Origin: UKL13-3 sp040387195
GTDB lineage: Bacteria > Bacteroidota > Bacteroidia > UKL13-3
Assembly: GCA_040387195.1 (NCBI GenBank)
Contig: JAZKEF010000019.1
Coordinates: forward strand, 62,001-126,000
Direction of reading: 5' to 3'
Length of the DNA stretch: 64,000 nucleotides
Positions 1 to 9,427 of this stretch are shown here, one piece after another (position 1 is the stretch's first letter; each line of letters opens with the position of its first letter). The notes under the pieces are model-generated. The model ran no database searches, was not told the DNA's origin, and saw only the letters and a list, made by a program, of their open reading frames with translations. The position numbers were made by a program, and so were the translations under genes.

Positions 1-3000
1 CTTCAATATCAATGATACTATGGATAATCGTGTTGTGTACCAATCCCTCTTCCTTTTGCTGGCGTTCATACTCGTAGTGAAGCTGCCAGTTGTAGAGCAT
101 ATCATTGGGAAGATTGGGCTGGGTGTTCGGGTTGGGATATACGATCTTGGTTCCACCACCTCCATCACCGGGTAAGGGTTCAATATTGCATAGATCGGGG
201 GCCCCGAATTTACGGATACAACTGATGGATGGCGTACAGGAAGGTGTGGGTTCAATTAATGTGGTTGGGTTGGCATTCATGTACCACTGGTTGGCGTTGA
301 TGTAATCGGTAATATTGGTTGTGGTTGAAGCAATCCTGTATAAATACAATTCCAGGTTTTCCTTCGCTGTTTTGCTGTACGTATTATCCCGCGACTCTAC
401 CAACGGGATACCATGTGTTTGCCCGGAAAGGCGCATGCGGTAATCCTGCAGGGAGATCCCATTGACTCCCCGGATAAATGTATTGCATTTAAAATCATTC
501 CCTAGACCAAAATAATCGCCCCGGATCCCCCTTCCGGCTTTAAGGATATTTTTATGGAGCAAGGTTTGCTGTGTAAAATTGCTGTAAATAGCTGAACTCC
601 TCCACTGTGTTCTCTGGGTGCTGGTAATATCATTCACGGCTGCAACCAGTCCCCTGTTATTGCCCAGCAACATCCCACTGTTATAATGGCTGCTGTCGGG
701 AACCGGAACATAATTGGCGTGCACCGTCATGGTATTGTGGTCTATATCCGAAATGTCTGGTCTTGGATTTCCATTTATTAGATATCGATCATCATATCTT
801 TTATCCATTTTCTGATACCCAGCTATATTATATGCCCTCACACCAAAAGCTACATTGGTCATGGTATTATCATTAATCCGGAGCATCTGGTAATTAGTAC
901 CTGTTGTTTTAACTCCCGGCTCCATTATGGTAACTGCAGTGGGCCTTGATTGCTGGTAGAGGGGTAACCCTTGAATGAAGTTGGTATTGTCAAACACTTC
1001 ATCATGGATTTCAATTTTAGAATTATTGAAACTCCCCGAAGTTCCTGCGTTGTTATTCAGCAAAATGGCACTCTGTTTAAAACGGAAATAGGAGTTATGG
1101 TAAAACAGCAGGGACCTATCCTTATTTTGGTAGAGTTCAACAGCATGCTTTTCTGCCCGGGTTATGGTGTTATGAGAGAATTCTACATTTGTTTGTCCCT
1201 TTGCATACAGTGCCTGGTTGATATCGGTGAATATTGCATGGTCAATATGCACCTTAGCATTCCGGCCTTTCATATCCACATAAATGGCTATGCTGTTGCT
1301 TCCGGTGATATTCTTAAAATCATTGTTATCAAATACCCTGAACGGAATTCCGGAAGAATAGATTGCATATTTTCCGCCTTCAAATTGATTGGCATCTATC
1401 AACAAACTGTTTGCTGATGAACTCACAATATTGCCACCCAACTCTATGCCTGTTGTACCGTATTGCAGCAAGGTTGGAAATTGTTGCCCGTTTTCAAAGA
1501 TCCTTAAATACTGCGTGTGCAAAAACTTGCTGTTCAGGATATCAAGTCCGGTTGTGTTATAGGGATTGTAATCTAATATTTTGATGTGCGTGATATTCCT
1601 GTTAAACAGGGTATTTAAAACGCTCACTTTTGCCTTTCCTCCACTTGCAGTTATAGCAGTACGCGCATCGTATATTTCATTCCATACCGCTGTACCTGTC
1701 AAATCGGGCACAAGGATAATTTTACCCGTCCCTACAACCTGAAAACCATCCCACATTCCGGCACAATCAGCGGCTTGAAATGTTGAACCATACAACCACA
1801 ATTCCATATTATCACCAATAACGATCTTGGCATCCTGTGCCATGGAAAAATTCATTTTATTGAACTTATAAACCGTAACCAAAGGAGTTTGCCCCACAGG
1901 TGTTGGAGTTCCGATAAATGACCAGGTTCCGGTTACTTTAATTCGGTCTCCCGAAGTATTGAAAGGATTTGATGTTTGTGTATAAGAAATCGGACCCGAA
2001 TGATCTTCAGCCATGAATAAATCTCCAATATCATAAAAATCGATTACTGTATTATCATACTGTTCACCATCAATTTGATCAGGTAGTGCATAGAATCCCC
2101 CATAGTAGAATGTTGGTTCCACGTCAATATGCGAAACGGGAACAAAAGTATGTGTGCTTAAATTAAGTCCATCAGAGCCATTATCACTAATTGAAGTATG
2201 ATAGGATGCATATATCAGTCCGTTTCGTGCAAGCTCAAGCTGGGAAACCCCGTACTTATTTGAATTGGGAATGTATTGAAACGGGCTCGATATTGGAAAC
2301 AATGATTTCCAATAGATACCATGATCCCCCGTTAAGCCTCCGGTAGTCACATACAGTGAGGTTCCCTCGGGTCCGAATTCAACGCCACGCATCAAAGATG
2401 AGTTTACCGTATTTGTTTGCACGGTAAAGATGTTATCATTACCTGTACCGGTTGCCAAATCACCTGTGGCAGGATTCAAGGTAATCATATCATACTCTTG
2501 TGTAGTAGTTGGTGGATCAAGAGTTCCCCATAATAAATATACCCCATTGGACGATATATCGGCTTCCCTGGTACTAAATTTAAAAAGAGGATTATTGCTT
2601 CCATCAAAAACAACTGATGCTGCCGAAATCCCATCATTACTTCCATTTAAATTGGATAATGTAATTTTTCTCACTTTGCCCGAAACCCAATAAAGGAATC
2701 TATTTTGACCACTCACCTTGGAAACGGCCATTCCTCCATGTCCCCAATTACCGGTATTAATTTCCGGACTCCCTGACGCAAGATCTGCCGGAGATGAAGT
2801 AGCCAAGACTCTTCGAACTCCTGAGCCATCTTTTACATCCGTTGCTGTAATTTTTCCCGTTTGGTTATTAATGGTTACAAGCTTTGCAAAGAGAAACAAA
2901 CGTCCAAATGATTCCAATTTTTCAGCAATTGTATAAAAAACATAATAGTGTTTAAGGCATGAGTTAGCCGTTTCTATGCAAGGCACAATCGGGTATTCAC

Positions 3001-3313
3001 TATTGAGATCATACTGATGTGGTGTTTGGAATGGACTGATAACAGGATCCAAATCGGCTATGCTTTTCCCAAAGGCATCATAAATTTTCCAATCGCCAAC
3101 ATAAAACAACACTCTGCCTTTACTATCATAAATACTATTTTTAGGTTTAAAACCTGATGGCAGAGGGGCATCGGAAATTGTTGGTGTGATTGATGAATTG
3201 GTGCTAAAAGAAATATTTTTACCAGATAAGGACCATTTTTGTAGTTGCGTTTGCCCAATGGCATTTACCGCCAGCATCCATGCGAGCAGCAATAAGAGTT
3301 TGTGTTTGTTCAT
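1..3313 (-). CDS. Large secreted beta-propeller/beta-helix protein, C-terminus beyond the window
   Basis: An uninterrupted frame of about 1104 codons runs from an ATG at 3313 off the left edge; I translated long stretches codon by codon and found no stop or frameshift. The N-terminus (MNKHKLLLLLAWMLAVNAIGQ) is a clear signal peptide. About residues 25-450 look like a propeller-type region with recurring Gly/Asn loops and phrases such as GVEFGPEGTSLYVTTGG and YGVSQLELARNGLIYASY. From about residue 480 onward come short Asn-rich strands (e.g. LLIDANQFEGGKYAIYSS) typical of right-handed parallel beta-helices. Proteins of this design in Bacteroidota usually end in a T9SS sorting domain, but that end is outside the window, so T9SS export is inference. 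It is divergent from aroC. The specific ligand or activity is unknown. Confidence 0.85.
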   Translation of the reverse strand, partial: MNKHKLLLLLAWMLAVNAIGQTQLQKWSLSGKNISFSTNSSITPTISDAPLPSGFKPKNSIYDSKGRVLFYVGDWKIYDAFGKSIADLDPVISPFQTPHQYDLNSEYPIVPCIETANSCLKHYYVFYTIAEKLESFGRLFLFAKLVTINNQTGKITATDVKDGSGVRRVLATSSPADLASGSPEINTGNWGHGGMAVSKVSGQNRFLYWVSGKVRKITLSNLNGSNDGISAASVVFDGSNNPLFKFSTREADISSNGVYLLWGTLDPPTTTQEYDMITLNPATGDLATGTGNDNIFTVQTNTVNSSLMRGVEFGPEGTSLYVTTGGLTGDHGIYWKSLFPISSPFQYIPNSNKYGVSQLELARNGLIYASYHTSISDNGSDGLNLSTHTFVPVSHIDVEPTFYYGGFYALPDQIDGEQYDNTVIDFYDIGDLFMAEDHSGPISYTQTSNPFNTSGDRIKVTGTWSFIGTPTPVGQTPLVTVYKFNKMNFSMAQDAKIVIGDNMELWLYGSTFQAADCAGMWDGFQVVGTGKIILVPDLTGTAVWNEIYDARTAITASGGKAKVSVLNTLFNRNITHIKILDYNPYNTTGLDILNSKFLHTQYLRIFENGQQFPTLLQYGTTGIELGGNIVSSSANSLLIDANQFEGGKYAIYSSGIPFRVFDNNDFKNITGSNSIAIYVDMKGRNAKVHIDHAIFTDINQALYAKGQTNVEFSHNTITRAEKHAVELYQNKDRSLLFYHNSYFRFKQSAILLNNNAGTSGSFNNSKIEIHDEVFDNTNFIQGLPLYQQSRPTAVTIMEPGVKTTGTNYQMLRINDNTMTNVAFGVRAYNIAGYQKMDKRYDDRYLINGNPRPDISDIDHNTMTVHANYVPVPDSSHYNSGMLLGNNRGLVAAVNDITSTQRTQWRSSAIYSNFTQQTLLHKNILKAGRGIRGDYFGLGNDFKCNTFIRGVNGISLQDYRMRLSGQTHGIPLVESRDNTYSKTAKENLELYLYRIASTTTNITDYINANQWYMNANPTTLIEPTPSCTPSISCIRKFGAPDLCNIEPLPGDGGGGTKIVYPNPNTQPNLPNDMLYNWQLHYEYERQQKEEGLVHNTIIHSIIDIE

Positions 3314-3441
3314 AGGTTCATGAGGTGTGTTGAGTAAGTTTTAAATATGAAATGATAAAAGCAACAGACGTATTCTGTACATGCTTCGTTGCATCAAGTA
3401 ACAACCAATTAATTCGAACTTCCTATCATTACTCCTATAAT

Positions 3442-3480
3442 TGGTACTTTAGTACCATGAATTTGGTTCTTTAGTACCAA
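3442..3480. promoter_or_regulatory. Two similar dyads, possible operator
   Basis: TGGTACTTTAGTACCA (3442-3457) has perfect 7-bp arms around TT. A second copy, TTGGTTCTTTAGTACCAA (3463-3480), has 8-bp arms with one mismatch. The centres are 22 bp apart, about two helical turns, so two dimers could bind the same face. It sits in the 339-bp divergent space between the left-edge secreted protein and aroC, which otherwise shows only AT-rich sequence with no convincing promoter. The binding factor is unknown. Confidence 0.45.
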
Positions 3481-3652
3481 GAAGGATTCACCAAATACAT
3501 CGCAAACCAATTTCATTTCAACTAATTTCCAGAACATCATCCCTTAATCCCACTCCCTTCCTCACTCTCTTCCCATTTCTTTCTAATTCCCTCCATTATT
3601 CAGTTATTATTTCGTATTTCGTGCTTTCATTATTCTAATTTTAAAAAAAGGC

Positions 3653-4729
3653 ATGGCAGGCAATTCATTCGGAGAACTTTTTCGCATTACTACTTTTGGA
3701 GAAAGCCATGGTGTAGCATTGGGCGTTGTGATTGACGGATGTCCATCCAATCTTCCTTTGAATGAAGAGATGGTATTGAAAGAGCTTGCCCGCAGAAAAC
3801 CTGGACAATCCTCCATTACCACCGAACGCAAGGAAGATGAATCGATCGAAGTGCTGTCGGGAATATTTGAAGGAAAAACCACCGGTGCTCCTATTGCCAT
3901 TGTGGTGCGCAACAAAGACCAGCGTCCTCAGGATTATGATTTATTAAAAGATGTATACCGCCCTTCGCATGCGGATTATACGTATGAACAAAAATATGGT
4001 ATCCGCGATCACCGGGGAAGCGGAAGGGCTTCGGCAAGGGAAACCGTTGCCCGGGTAATTGCCGGTGCTATTGCCAAACAGATTCTATCCGGTTACGGGA
4101 TTTCGGTTACAGCTTATGTTTCGCAGGTTGCACATATCAAACTTGAAAAAGCTTATACAGAACTCGACTTATCGCTTGTCGAACAAAACAGTGTTCGTTG
4201 TCCGGACCCAACAACTGCGCAACAGATGCTCTCGCTGATTGAAGAAGTAAAAGCCGAAGGCGACAGTGTGGGTGGAACCATTTCGTGTGTAATTACAGGA
4301 ACACCTGTTGGATTGGGCGAACCGGTGTTTGATAAACTGCATGCCGATCTTGGCAAAGCCATGCTCAGCATCAATGCTTGTAAAGGATTTGATATCGGCA
4401 GCGGATTCGAAAGTATCACCATGAAAGGCAGTCTGCATAATGATGTTTTCCTGTCAGAAAACAGTAAAATAAAAACAGGCACCAATCACTCAGGAGGTGT
4501 TCAGGGAGGCATTTCAAACGGGGAAGATATTTATTTCCGCTGTGCGTTTAAGCCTGTATCCACCATCCGCAAGGAACAACAAACCGTTGATACACATGCA
4601 CAAACAACCACACTGAGCGCTACGGGCCGTCATGACCCTTGCGTATTACCCCGCGCGGTTCCCATTGTGGAAAGCATGGCTGCATTGGTGCTGGTCGACC
4701 ATCTATTGCGATACCAAGCTTACCATTGA
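3653..4729 (+). CDS. aroC: Chorismate synthase
   Basis: This enzyme makes chorismate from 5-enolpyruvylshikimate-3-phosphate, the last common step to the aromatic amino acids, folate and quinones, with reduced FMN as cofactor. All three family signatures are visible: FGESHG near residues 15-20, the HRGSGRASARET block at 120-131, and TGRHDPCVLPRAVP near 324-337. At 358 residues it has the usual length. The ATG is followed by AGNSFGELFRITTFGES, the standard N-terminus, so the start is secure. It is transcribed alone, divergent from the large secreted protein, with no other shikimate gene nearby. No terminator is obvious before the next gene. Confidence 0.98.
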   Translation: MAGNSFGELFRITTFGESHGVALGVVIDGCPSNLPLNEEMVLKELARRKPGQSSITTERKEDESIEVLSGIFEGKTTGAPIAIVVRNKDQRPQDYDLLKDVYRPSHADYTYEQKYGIRDHRGSGRASARETVARVIAGAIAKQILSGYGISVTAYVSQVAHIKLEKAYTELDLSLVEQNSVRCPDPTTAQQMLSLIEEVKAEGDSVGGTISCVITGTPVGLGEPVFDKLHADLGKAMLSINACKGFDIGSGFESITMKGSLHNDVFLSENSKIKTGTNHSGGVQGGISNGEDIYFRCAFKPVSTIRKEQQTVDTHAQTTTLSATGRHDPCVLPRAVPIVESMAALVLVDHLLRYQAYH

Positions 4730-4842
4730 TTTTACAAGGCGCAACCCTTGAGATGAATTATGTCATCTGTATTTTATAAATAAACGCCTTAATTTGCTTT
4801 TCACTCTGCGTAAGAGTGTATTACAATTATTTAATCTGAATT

Positions 4843-6708
4843 ATGTTTAACAAATTAACTGCACTGATGTGCCTGGTACTATTAATCAATGTTTCATCTG
4901 CACAGCAGGTTATTCCGTGCGCAACAGATGAGCTCCATGTTCAACAAATGCTTGTTGATCCGATGGCAAAAACAAGAGAGGATCAGGCTAACATCGCGCT
5001 CAGAAACCAGGTATCGTCATTGGCAAAAAAAGCCAACGGTATCATTTATATACCCGTGGTTTTTCACGTCATCTACAACGGTGCAAAAGACAGCTCCGAA
5101 AACATCTCACAATACCAGATCATGGATCAGATCCGCATCCTGAATGAAGATTTCAGAAGGATGGAAAACACAGCAGGATTCAGCACGGATGCTGCATCGG
5201 TTGATATGAAAATAGAATTCCGCCTGGCCCAGTATGACCCGAATGGCGCTAAACATGACGGAATCAACCGCATTAACAGCACACTTACATCCGATGCACG
5301 CGACAATGTGAAAGCATTGAGCTACTGGGACAGCAATAAATACTTAAACGTTTGGGTGGTAAAATCCATCAATGCCGGATTTTCGGCAGGTCAGGGCATT
5401 GTTCTGGGATATGCTCAGTTTCCGTGGGAACGCGCCAGCAGACCTACTACAGATGGTGTAGTTGTGCGCTCAGACCAGGTAGGGGTTGTGGGAAGCGGAC
5501 AAATTTCGCAGGGAGGAAGAACATTGACACATGAGGTTGGACACTGGCTTGGGTTATACCATACTTTTCAGGGTGGTTGTGTAGGTGGAACATCCGGCAA
5601 TTGTGCCGCACAGGGCGATCAGGTGTGTGATACGCCTCCTGTTTCTACTTCAAGCAACGGATGCAATGTAGGCCAGAACAGCTGTACCAACGATATTCCC
5701 GATATGCCTGATATGATTAGAAACTACATGGATTATTCGGATGGAAGTTGCATGAATACGTATACCGTGGGACAAAAAAACCGGGCATATGGATTCCTTT
5801 CCCTTTACCGCAATACTCTTTATGGCAGTGGAGCCAACAATATTACCTATTCAGGTATTGCAGGTGATGGAAGTTATATTACAGTTCCGGCATCTCCATT
5901 TACTGCGCCCTTTGAGCTTAGTTACGAAGGAGCTTCATTTACCAACAGCGGATGGAAGCTGAACAATTTCGGTAATCCGTTAAACGGATGGCAAACAAAC
6001 ACTACCGTTGGATACAGTGGTGGTTCATCAATATATATGCGCAATTTCGCCAACCCACTTGCACGTGTGAACGGTCGTGACGGATTTGAATCACCTGAGT
6101 TTAATTTAAACGTACTGGCTATGCCTTATGTTGAGTTTCAATATGCATATGCACAACGTTCGACTGCCAATAATGATTCCCTGATTCTATTTATCAGCAA
6201 TGATTTTGGGATGACCGAAAAACGCATTTTCGGAAAAACAGCTGCCGATCTGGCAACTGCAGGTGCTACCACCAGTGAATTTATTCCAACTGCAAGTCAA
6301 TGGAAAAAAGTATCGATCGACTTAACTGCATACCGCTCGTTTACCCATGCACGTTTCCGTTTTGAATTTGTAAACAGACGCGGAAACAATGTGTATGTTG
6401 ACGATTTTAAATTGACCAACTGGCCTGCAGGATTGGAAGATGATGTGAAACAATCATTAGACTTCAGGTTATTCCCTAATCCGATTACAGGAACCGGTAC
6501 CCTTTCATTCGACCTGAAACAATCGGGACCGGTTTCCATTAAATTGTATGACCTTGCCGGTAAAGAAATTTCAACGTTGGCAAATGAAATATTTTCATCT
6601 GGAAAACAAGAACTTACAATCTCAGCTGCGGCACTGAAACCGGGAATGTACCTAATTCGTTTTGAAAGCAATACAGGGGCGTTCAGCCACAAATTATTGA
6701 TAAATTAA
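4843..6708 (+). CDS. Secreted M43 (pappalysin-like) zinc metalloprotease with T9SS sorting domain
   Basis: The signal peptide is MFNKLTALMCLVLLINVSSAQ. The extended zinc motif HEVGHWLGLYH lies at residues 230-240, followed by a Cys-rich loop and a Met-turn (NYMDYSDGSCM) near 294-304, which together define the M43 metzincin family. A beta-sandwich region with paired strands fills about 340-525. The last 79 residues, from LFPNPITG with GKEIS and GMYLIRFES, are a type A T9SS C-terminal domain, so the protein is exported by the T9SS and either anchored or released. Members of this family cleave extracellular proteins; the substrate here is unknown. The gene stands alone between aroC and topA. Confidence 0.93.
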   Translation: MFNKLTALMCLVLLINVSSAQQVIPCATDELHVQQMLVDPMAKTREDQANIALRNQVSSLAKKANGIIYIPVVFHVIYNGAKDSSENISQYQIMDQIRILNEDFRRMENTAGFSTDAASVDMKIEFRLAQYDPNGAKHDGINRINSTLTSDARDNVKALSYWDSNKYLNVWVVKSINAGFSAGQGIVLGYAQFPWERASRPTTDGVVVRSDQVGVVGSGQISQGGRTLTHEVGHWLGLYHTFQGGCVGGTSGNCAAQGDQVCDTPPVSTSSNGCNVGQNSCTNDIPDMPDMIRNYMDYSDGSCMNTYTVGQKNRAYGFLSLYRNTLYGSGANNITYSGIAGDGSYITVPASPFTAPFELSYEGASFTNSGWKLNNFGNPLNGWQTNTTVGYSGGSSIYMRNFANPLARVNGRDGFESPEFNLNVLAMPYVEFQYAYAQRSTANNDSLILFISNDFGMTEKRIFGKTAADLATAGATTSEFIPTASQWKKVSIDLTAYRSFTHARFRFEFVNRRGNNVYVDDFKLTNWPAGLEDDVKQSLDFRLFPNPITGTGTLSFDLKQSGPVSIKLYDLAGKEISTLANEIFSSGKQELTISAAALKPGMYLIRFESNTGAFSHKLLIN

Positions 6709-6793
6709 GAATTTCCTATGATGTTTGGAAACTGTTAAGTTCATGCTAAACAGTATAAAAATAGTATACTCGCACACTTATTACAGTTGAAAC

Positions 6794-6800
6794 GGAGGAA
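6794..6800 (+). promoter_or_regulatory. Strong ribosome binding site of topA
   Basis: GGAGGAA ends five bases before the topA ATG at 6806. This is an unusually good Shine-Dalgarno for Bacteroidota, where most starts in this window have none, and it fixes the topA start. Confidence 0.7.
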
Positions 6801-6805
6801 AGAAC

Positions 6806-9412
6806 ATGACTAAAAACTTAGTAATTGTGGAGTCGCCTGCCAAGGCCAAAACCATTGAAAAATTTCTTGGCAAGGATTTTACGGTACGTTCGTGTTATGG
6901 CCATATCAGGGATCTGGCCAAGGGAGACGATGCCATTCAGATTAACAATAACTTTAACCCCATATACGAAGTATCGGCTGATAAAAAGGCCATTGTTGCG
7001 GAGCTTAAAAAATTATCAAAAGATGCCGACTTAATCTGGTTAGCATCCGATGAGGACCGTGAAGGAGAAGCCATTTCGTGGCACCTTTCGGAAGTACTTA
7101 AACTGGACGAATCCAAAACCAGGCGCATTGTTTTTCACGAAATTACCAAACCTGCTATTTTAAAAGCGATTGAAAATCCGCGTAAGATCGATAAGCATTT
7201 AGTAGACGCCCAACAAGCCAGACGTGTATTAGATCGTTTGGTGGGTTTTGAATTATCACCTGTACTCTGGAAAAAAATTAAAGGCAATTTATCGGCAGGC
7301 CGCGTACAATCGGTAGCCGTAAGGTTAATAGTGGAACGCGAGCGCGAAATCAATGCATTCTCCTATTCATCGGCATTTAAAGTTACGGCTAAGTTTAACG
7401 TTGGCGGTAAACAAATGGAAGCCGAGCTGGGCAAACGTTTTGACACGGAAAAAGAAGCGCAGGCTTTTTTAGAAAGTTGTAAAAATGCGGGTTACGTTAT
7501 CAACCAGCTTGAAACCAAACCTGCCGAAAAATCTCCATCTGCTCCCTTTACCACCTCTACCCTGCAGCAGGAAGCGAGTCGCAAATTGGGTTACTCTGTT
7601 TCGCAAACCATGCAGATAGCGCAAAAGTTATACGAGCACGGATTCATTACCTATATGCGTACCGACTCGGTGAACTTGTCCGAACTGGCCATTACCAACG
7701 CAAAAGAAACCATCAGCAGAAATTACGGTGAGCGTTATTCCAACCCCAGAAGATACACTACCAAAAACGACAGTGCGCAGGAAGCCCATGAGGCTATCCG
7801 CCCCACCTATTTTGAAAACCAGAATGTGGATGGAACGGCACAGGAAAAACGATTATATGATTTGATCTGGAAACGTGCCATTGCTTCCCAAATGAGCAAG
7901 GCGCAAATTGACCGTACTATTGCTACCATCGGAATTTCCACCAATGGAGTGAGTCTGGTTGCAACAGGTGAAGTACTCACCTTTGACGGATTTCTGAAAG
8001 TATACATGGAAAGTTCGGATGAAGAAGGAGATGATGACAACAGCAAAATGTTGCCTCCGTTAAAAGTAGGTGAAAACCTGAACCTCATGCAGATTGATGC
8101 CATCGAACGTTTTACACGCCCTGCTCCAAGATATACAGAAGCAAGTCTGGTAAAAAAACTGGAAGAGCTGGGTATCGGTCGTCCTTCGACCTACGCGCCA
8201 ACCATCAGTACCGTTCAAAAAAGAGGATACGTTGTGAAAGAGGACAGGGAAGGAAAGGAACGTAAATTCACTTCGTTAACCCTTATCAAAAACGAAATTA
8301 ACCGTGAGGTTGGCAGCGAAAAATTCGCTACCGAAAAATCAAAACTGTTCCCGAGTGACATCGGAATGATCGTAACCGATTTTTTATCGAAGCACTTTGA
8401 AAACATCATGGACTATAATTTTACCGCATCGGTAGAAAAAGAGTTTGATGAGATTGCACAGGGACAGATGCAGTGGAATAAAATGATTGAAGCATTTTAT
8501 ACTCCCTTTCATAAAGAAGTAGCCAAAACCACCGAAACAGCGGAACGCCAGAGTGGTGAACGGATGCTGGGCATAGATCCTAAAACGGGTAAAAATATTT
8601 ATGCCAAAGTGGGCCGCTTTGGGCCGTTTGTGCAGCTGGGTGAAAACAGTGATGATGAAACCCTGAAACCACAATATGGCAAATTATTGCAGGGCCAGCG
8701 TGTGGATTCCATTACATTGGAAGAAGCATTGGAGTTATTTAAACTGCCACGTACCATTGGCGAGTTTGAAGGCAAGGAAGTATCGGTGAACATCGGGCGT
8801 TTTGGTCCGTATGTGAAGTGGGGAGAAGAATTTATTTCGTTGCCGAAAGGTGAAGAAATTATGGAGGTGAACCTCGAGAAAGCCATCGAAGTGATTAATG
8901 CCAAACAAACTGCAGAAGCTCCGGTTGGCTTGTTTGATAACAAACCAATCACCAAAGGCAAAGGTCGTTTCGGACCATTTATTAAATGGAACGATATGTT
9001 TATTAACGTACCACGCGCTTATAACCTGGATACCCTCACACAGCCTCAGATGAATGAGCTGATTGAGAAAAAACTGGAGAAAGAAGCCAACCGTTTCATC
9101 CAGCAATGGCCTTCCGAAAAAATTTCGATTGAAAACGGACGCTGGGGTGCTTTTATCCGTTTGGGTAAAAACATGATTAAGTTGGGGCGCAAAAAAGATG
9201 GTGAGAAATTCACCAACGAAGAACTTGCAACCATTTCCCTGGATGATGTGAAAAAGATGATTGAAGTGGAAATGCCGGATGCCTTTAAAGCGAAAAAAAC
9301 TGCCGCGAAGAAAGGTGCTGCTAAAGGCAGTAAACCTGCTGCGAAAACTGGTACTGCTAAAAGCAGTAAAGCTGCCCCTAAGAAGGCTGCTGCGAAAAAA
9401 ACCAAATCCTAA
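6806..9412 (+). CDS. topA: DNA topoisomerase I (type IA)
   Basis: This enzyme relaxes negative supercoils by cutting one DNA strand through a tyrosine. The Toprim domain starts at residue 1 (LVIVESPAKAKTIEKFLG) and carries the metal-binding ASDEDREGE at about 80-88. The active-site tyrosine is in FITYMRTDS (Tyr283), and GIGRPSTYAPTI follows. The C-terminal half has repeated topoisomerase C motifs (GRFGPFVQLG, GRFGPYVKWG, GRFGPFIKWN, GRWGAFIRLG) without the Cys4 zinc fingers of E. coli TopA. The last 45 residues are a Lys/Ala-rich, histone H1-like tail that probably grips DNA. The length of 868 residues is normal for the phylum. Confidence 0.98.
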   Translation: MTKNLVIVESPAKAKTIEKFLGKDFTVRSCYGHIRDLAKGDDAIQINNNFNPIYEVSADKKAIVAELKKLSKDADLIWLASDEDREGEAISWHLSEVLKLDESKTRRIVFHEITKPAILKAIENPRKIDKHLVDAQQARRVLDRLVGFELSPVLWKKIKGNLSAGRVQSVAVRLIVEREREINAFSYSSAFKVTAKFNVGGKQMEAELGKRFDTEKEAQAFLESCKNAGYVINQLETKPAEKSPSAPFTTSTLQQEASRKLGYSVSQTMQIAQKLYEHGFITYMRTDSVNLSELAITNAKETISRNYGERYSNPRRYTTKNDSAQEAHEAIRPTYFENQNVDGTAQEKRLYDLIWKRAIASQMSKAQIDRTIATIGISTNGVSLVATGEVLTFDGFLKVYMESSDEEGDDDNSKMLPPLKVGENLNLMQIDAIERFTRPAPRYTEASLVKKLEELGIGRPSTYAPTISTVQKRGYVVKEDREGKERKFTSLTLIKNEINREVGSEKFATEKSKLFPSDIGMIVTDFLSKHFENIMDYNFTASVEKEFDEIAQGQMQWNKMIEAFYTPFHKEVAKTTETAERQSGERMLGIDPKTGKNIYAKVGRFGPFVQLGENSDDETLKPQYGKLLQGQRVDSITLEEALELFKLPRTIGEFEGKEVSVNIGRFGPYVKWGEEFISLPKGEEIMEVNLEKAIEVINAKQTAEAPVGLFDNKPITKGKGRFGPFIKWNDMFINVPRAYNLDTLTQPQMNELIEKKLEKEANRFIQQWPSEKISIENGRWGAFIRLGKNMIKLGRKKDGEKFTNEELATISLDDVKKMIEVEMPDAFKAKKTAAKKGAAKGSKPAAKTGTAKSSKAAPKKAAAKKTKS

Positions 9413-9427
9413 TTGAGTACTTAAGGT

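Noticed and set aside
971..1417. 148-aa plus-strand ORF and other plus-strand ORFs before 2940
   Set aside because: They are antisense shadows of the long minus-strand secreted protein, whose translation is coherent throughout.
1..3313. Frameshift or pseudogene in the left-edge gene
   Set aside because: Codon-by-codon reading of several stretches from 181 to 1860 gave one continuous frame without stops.
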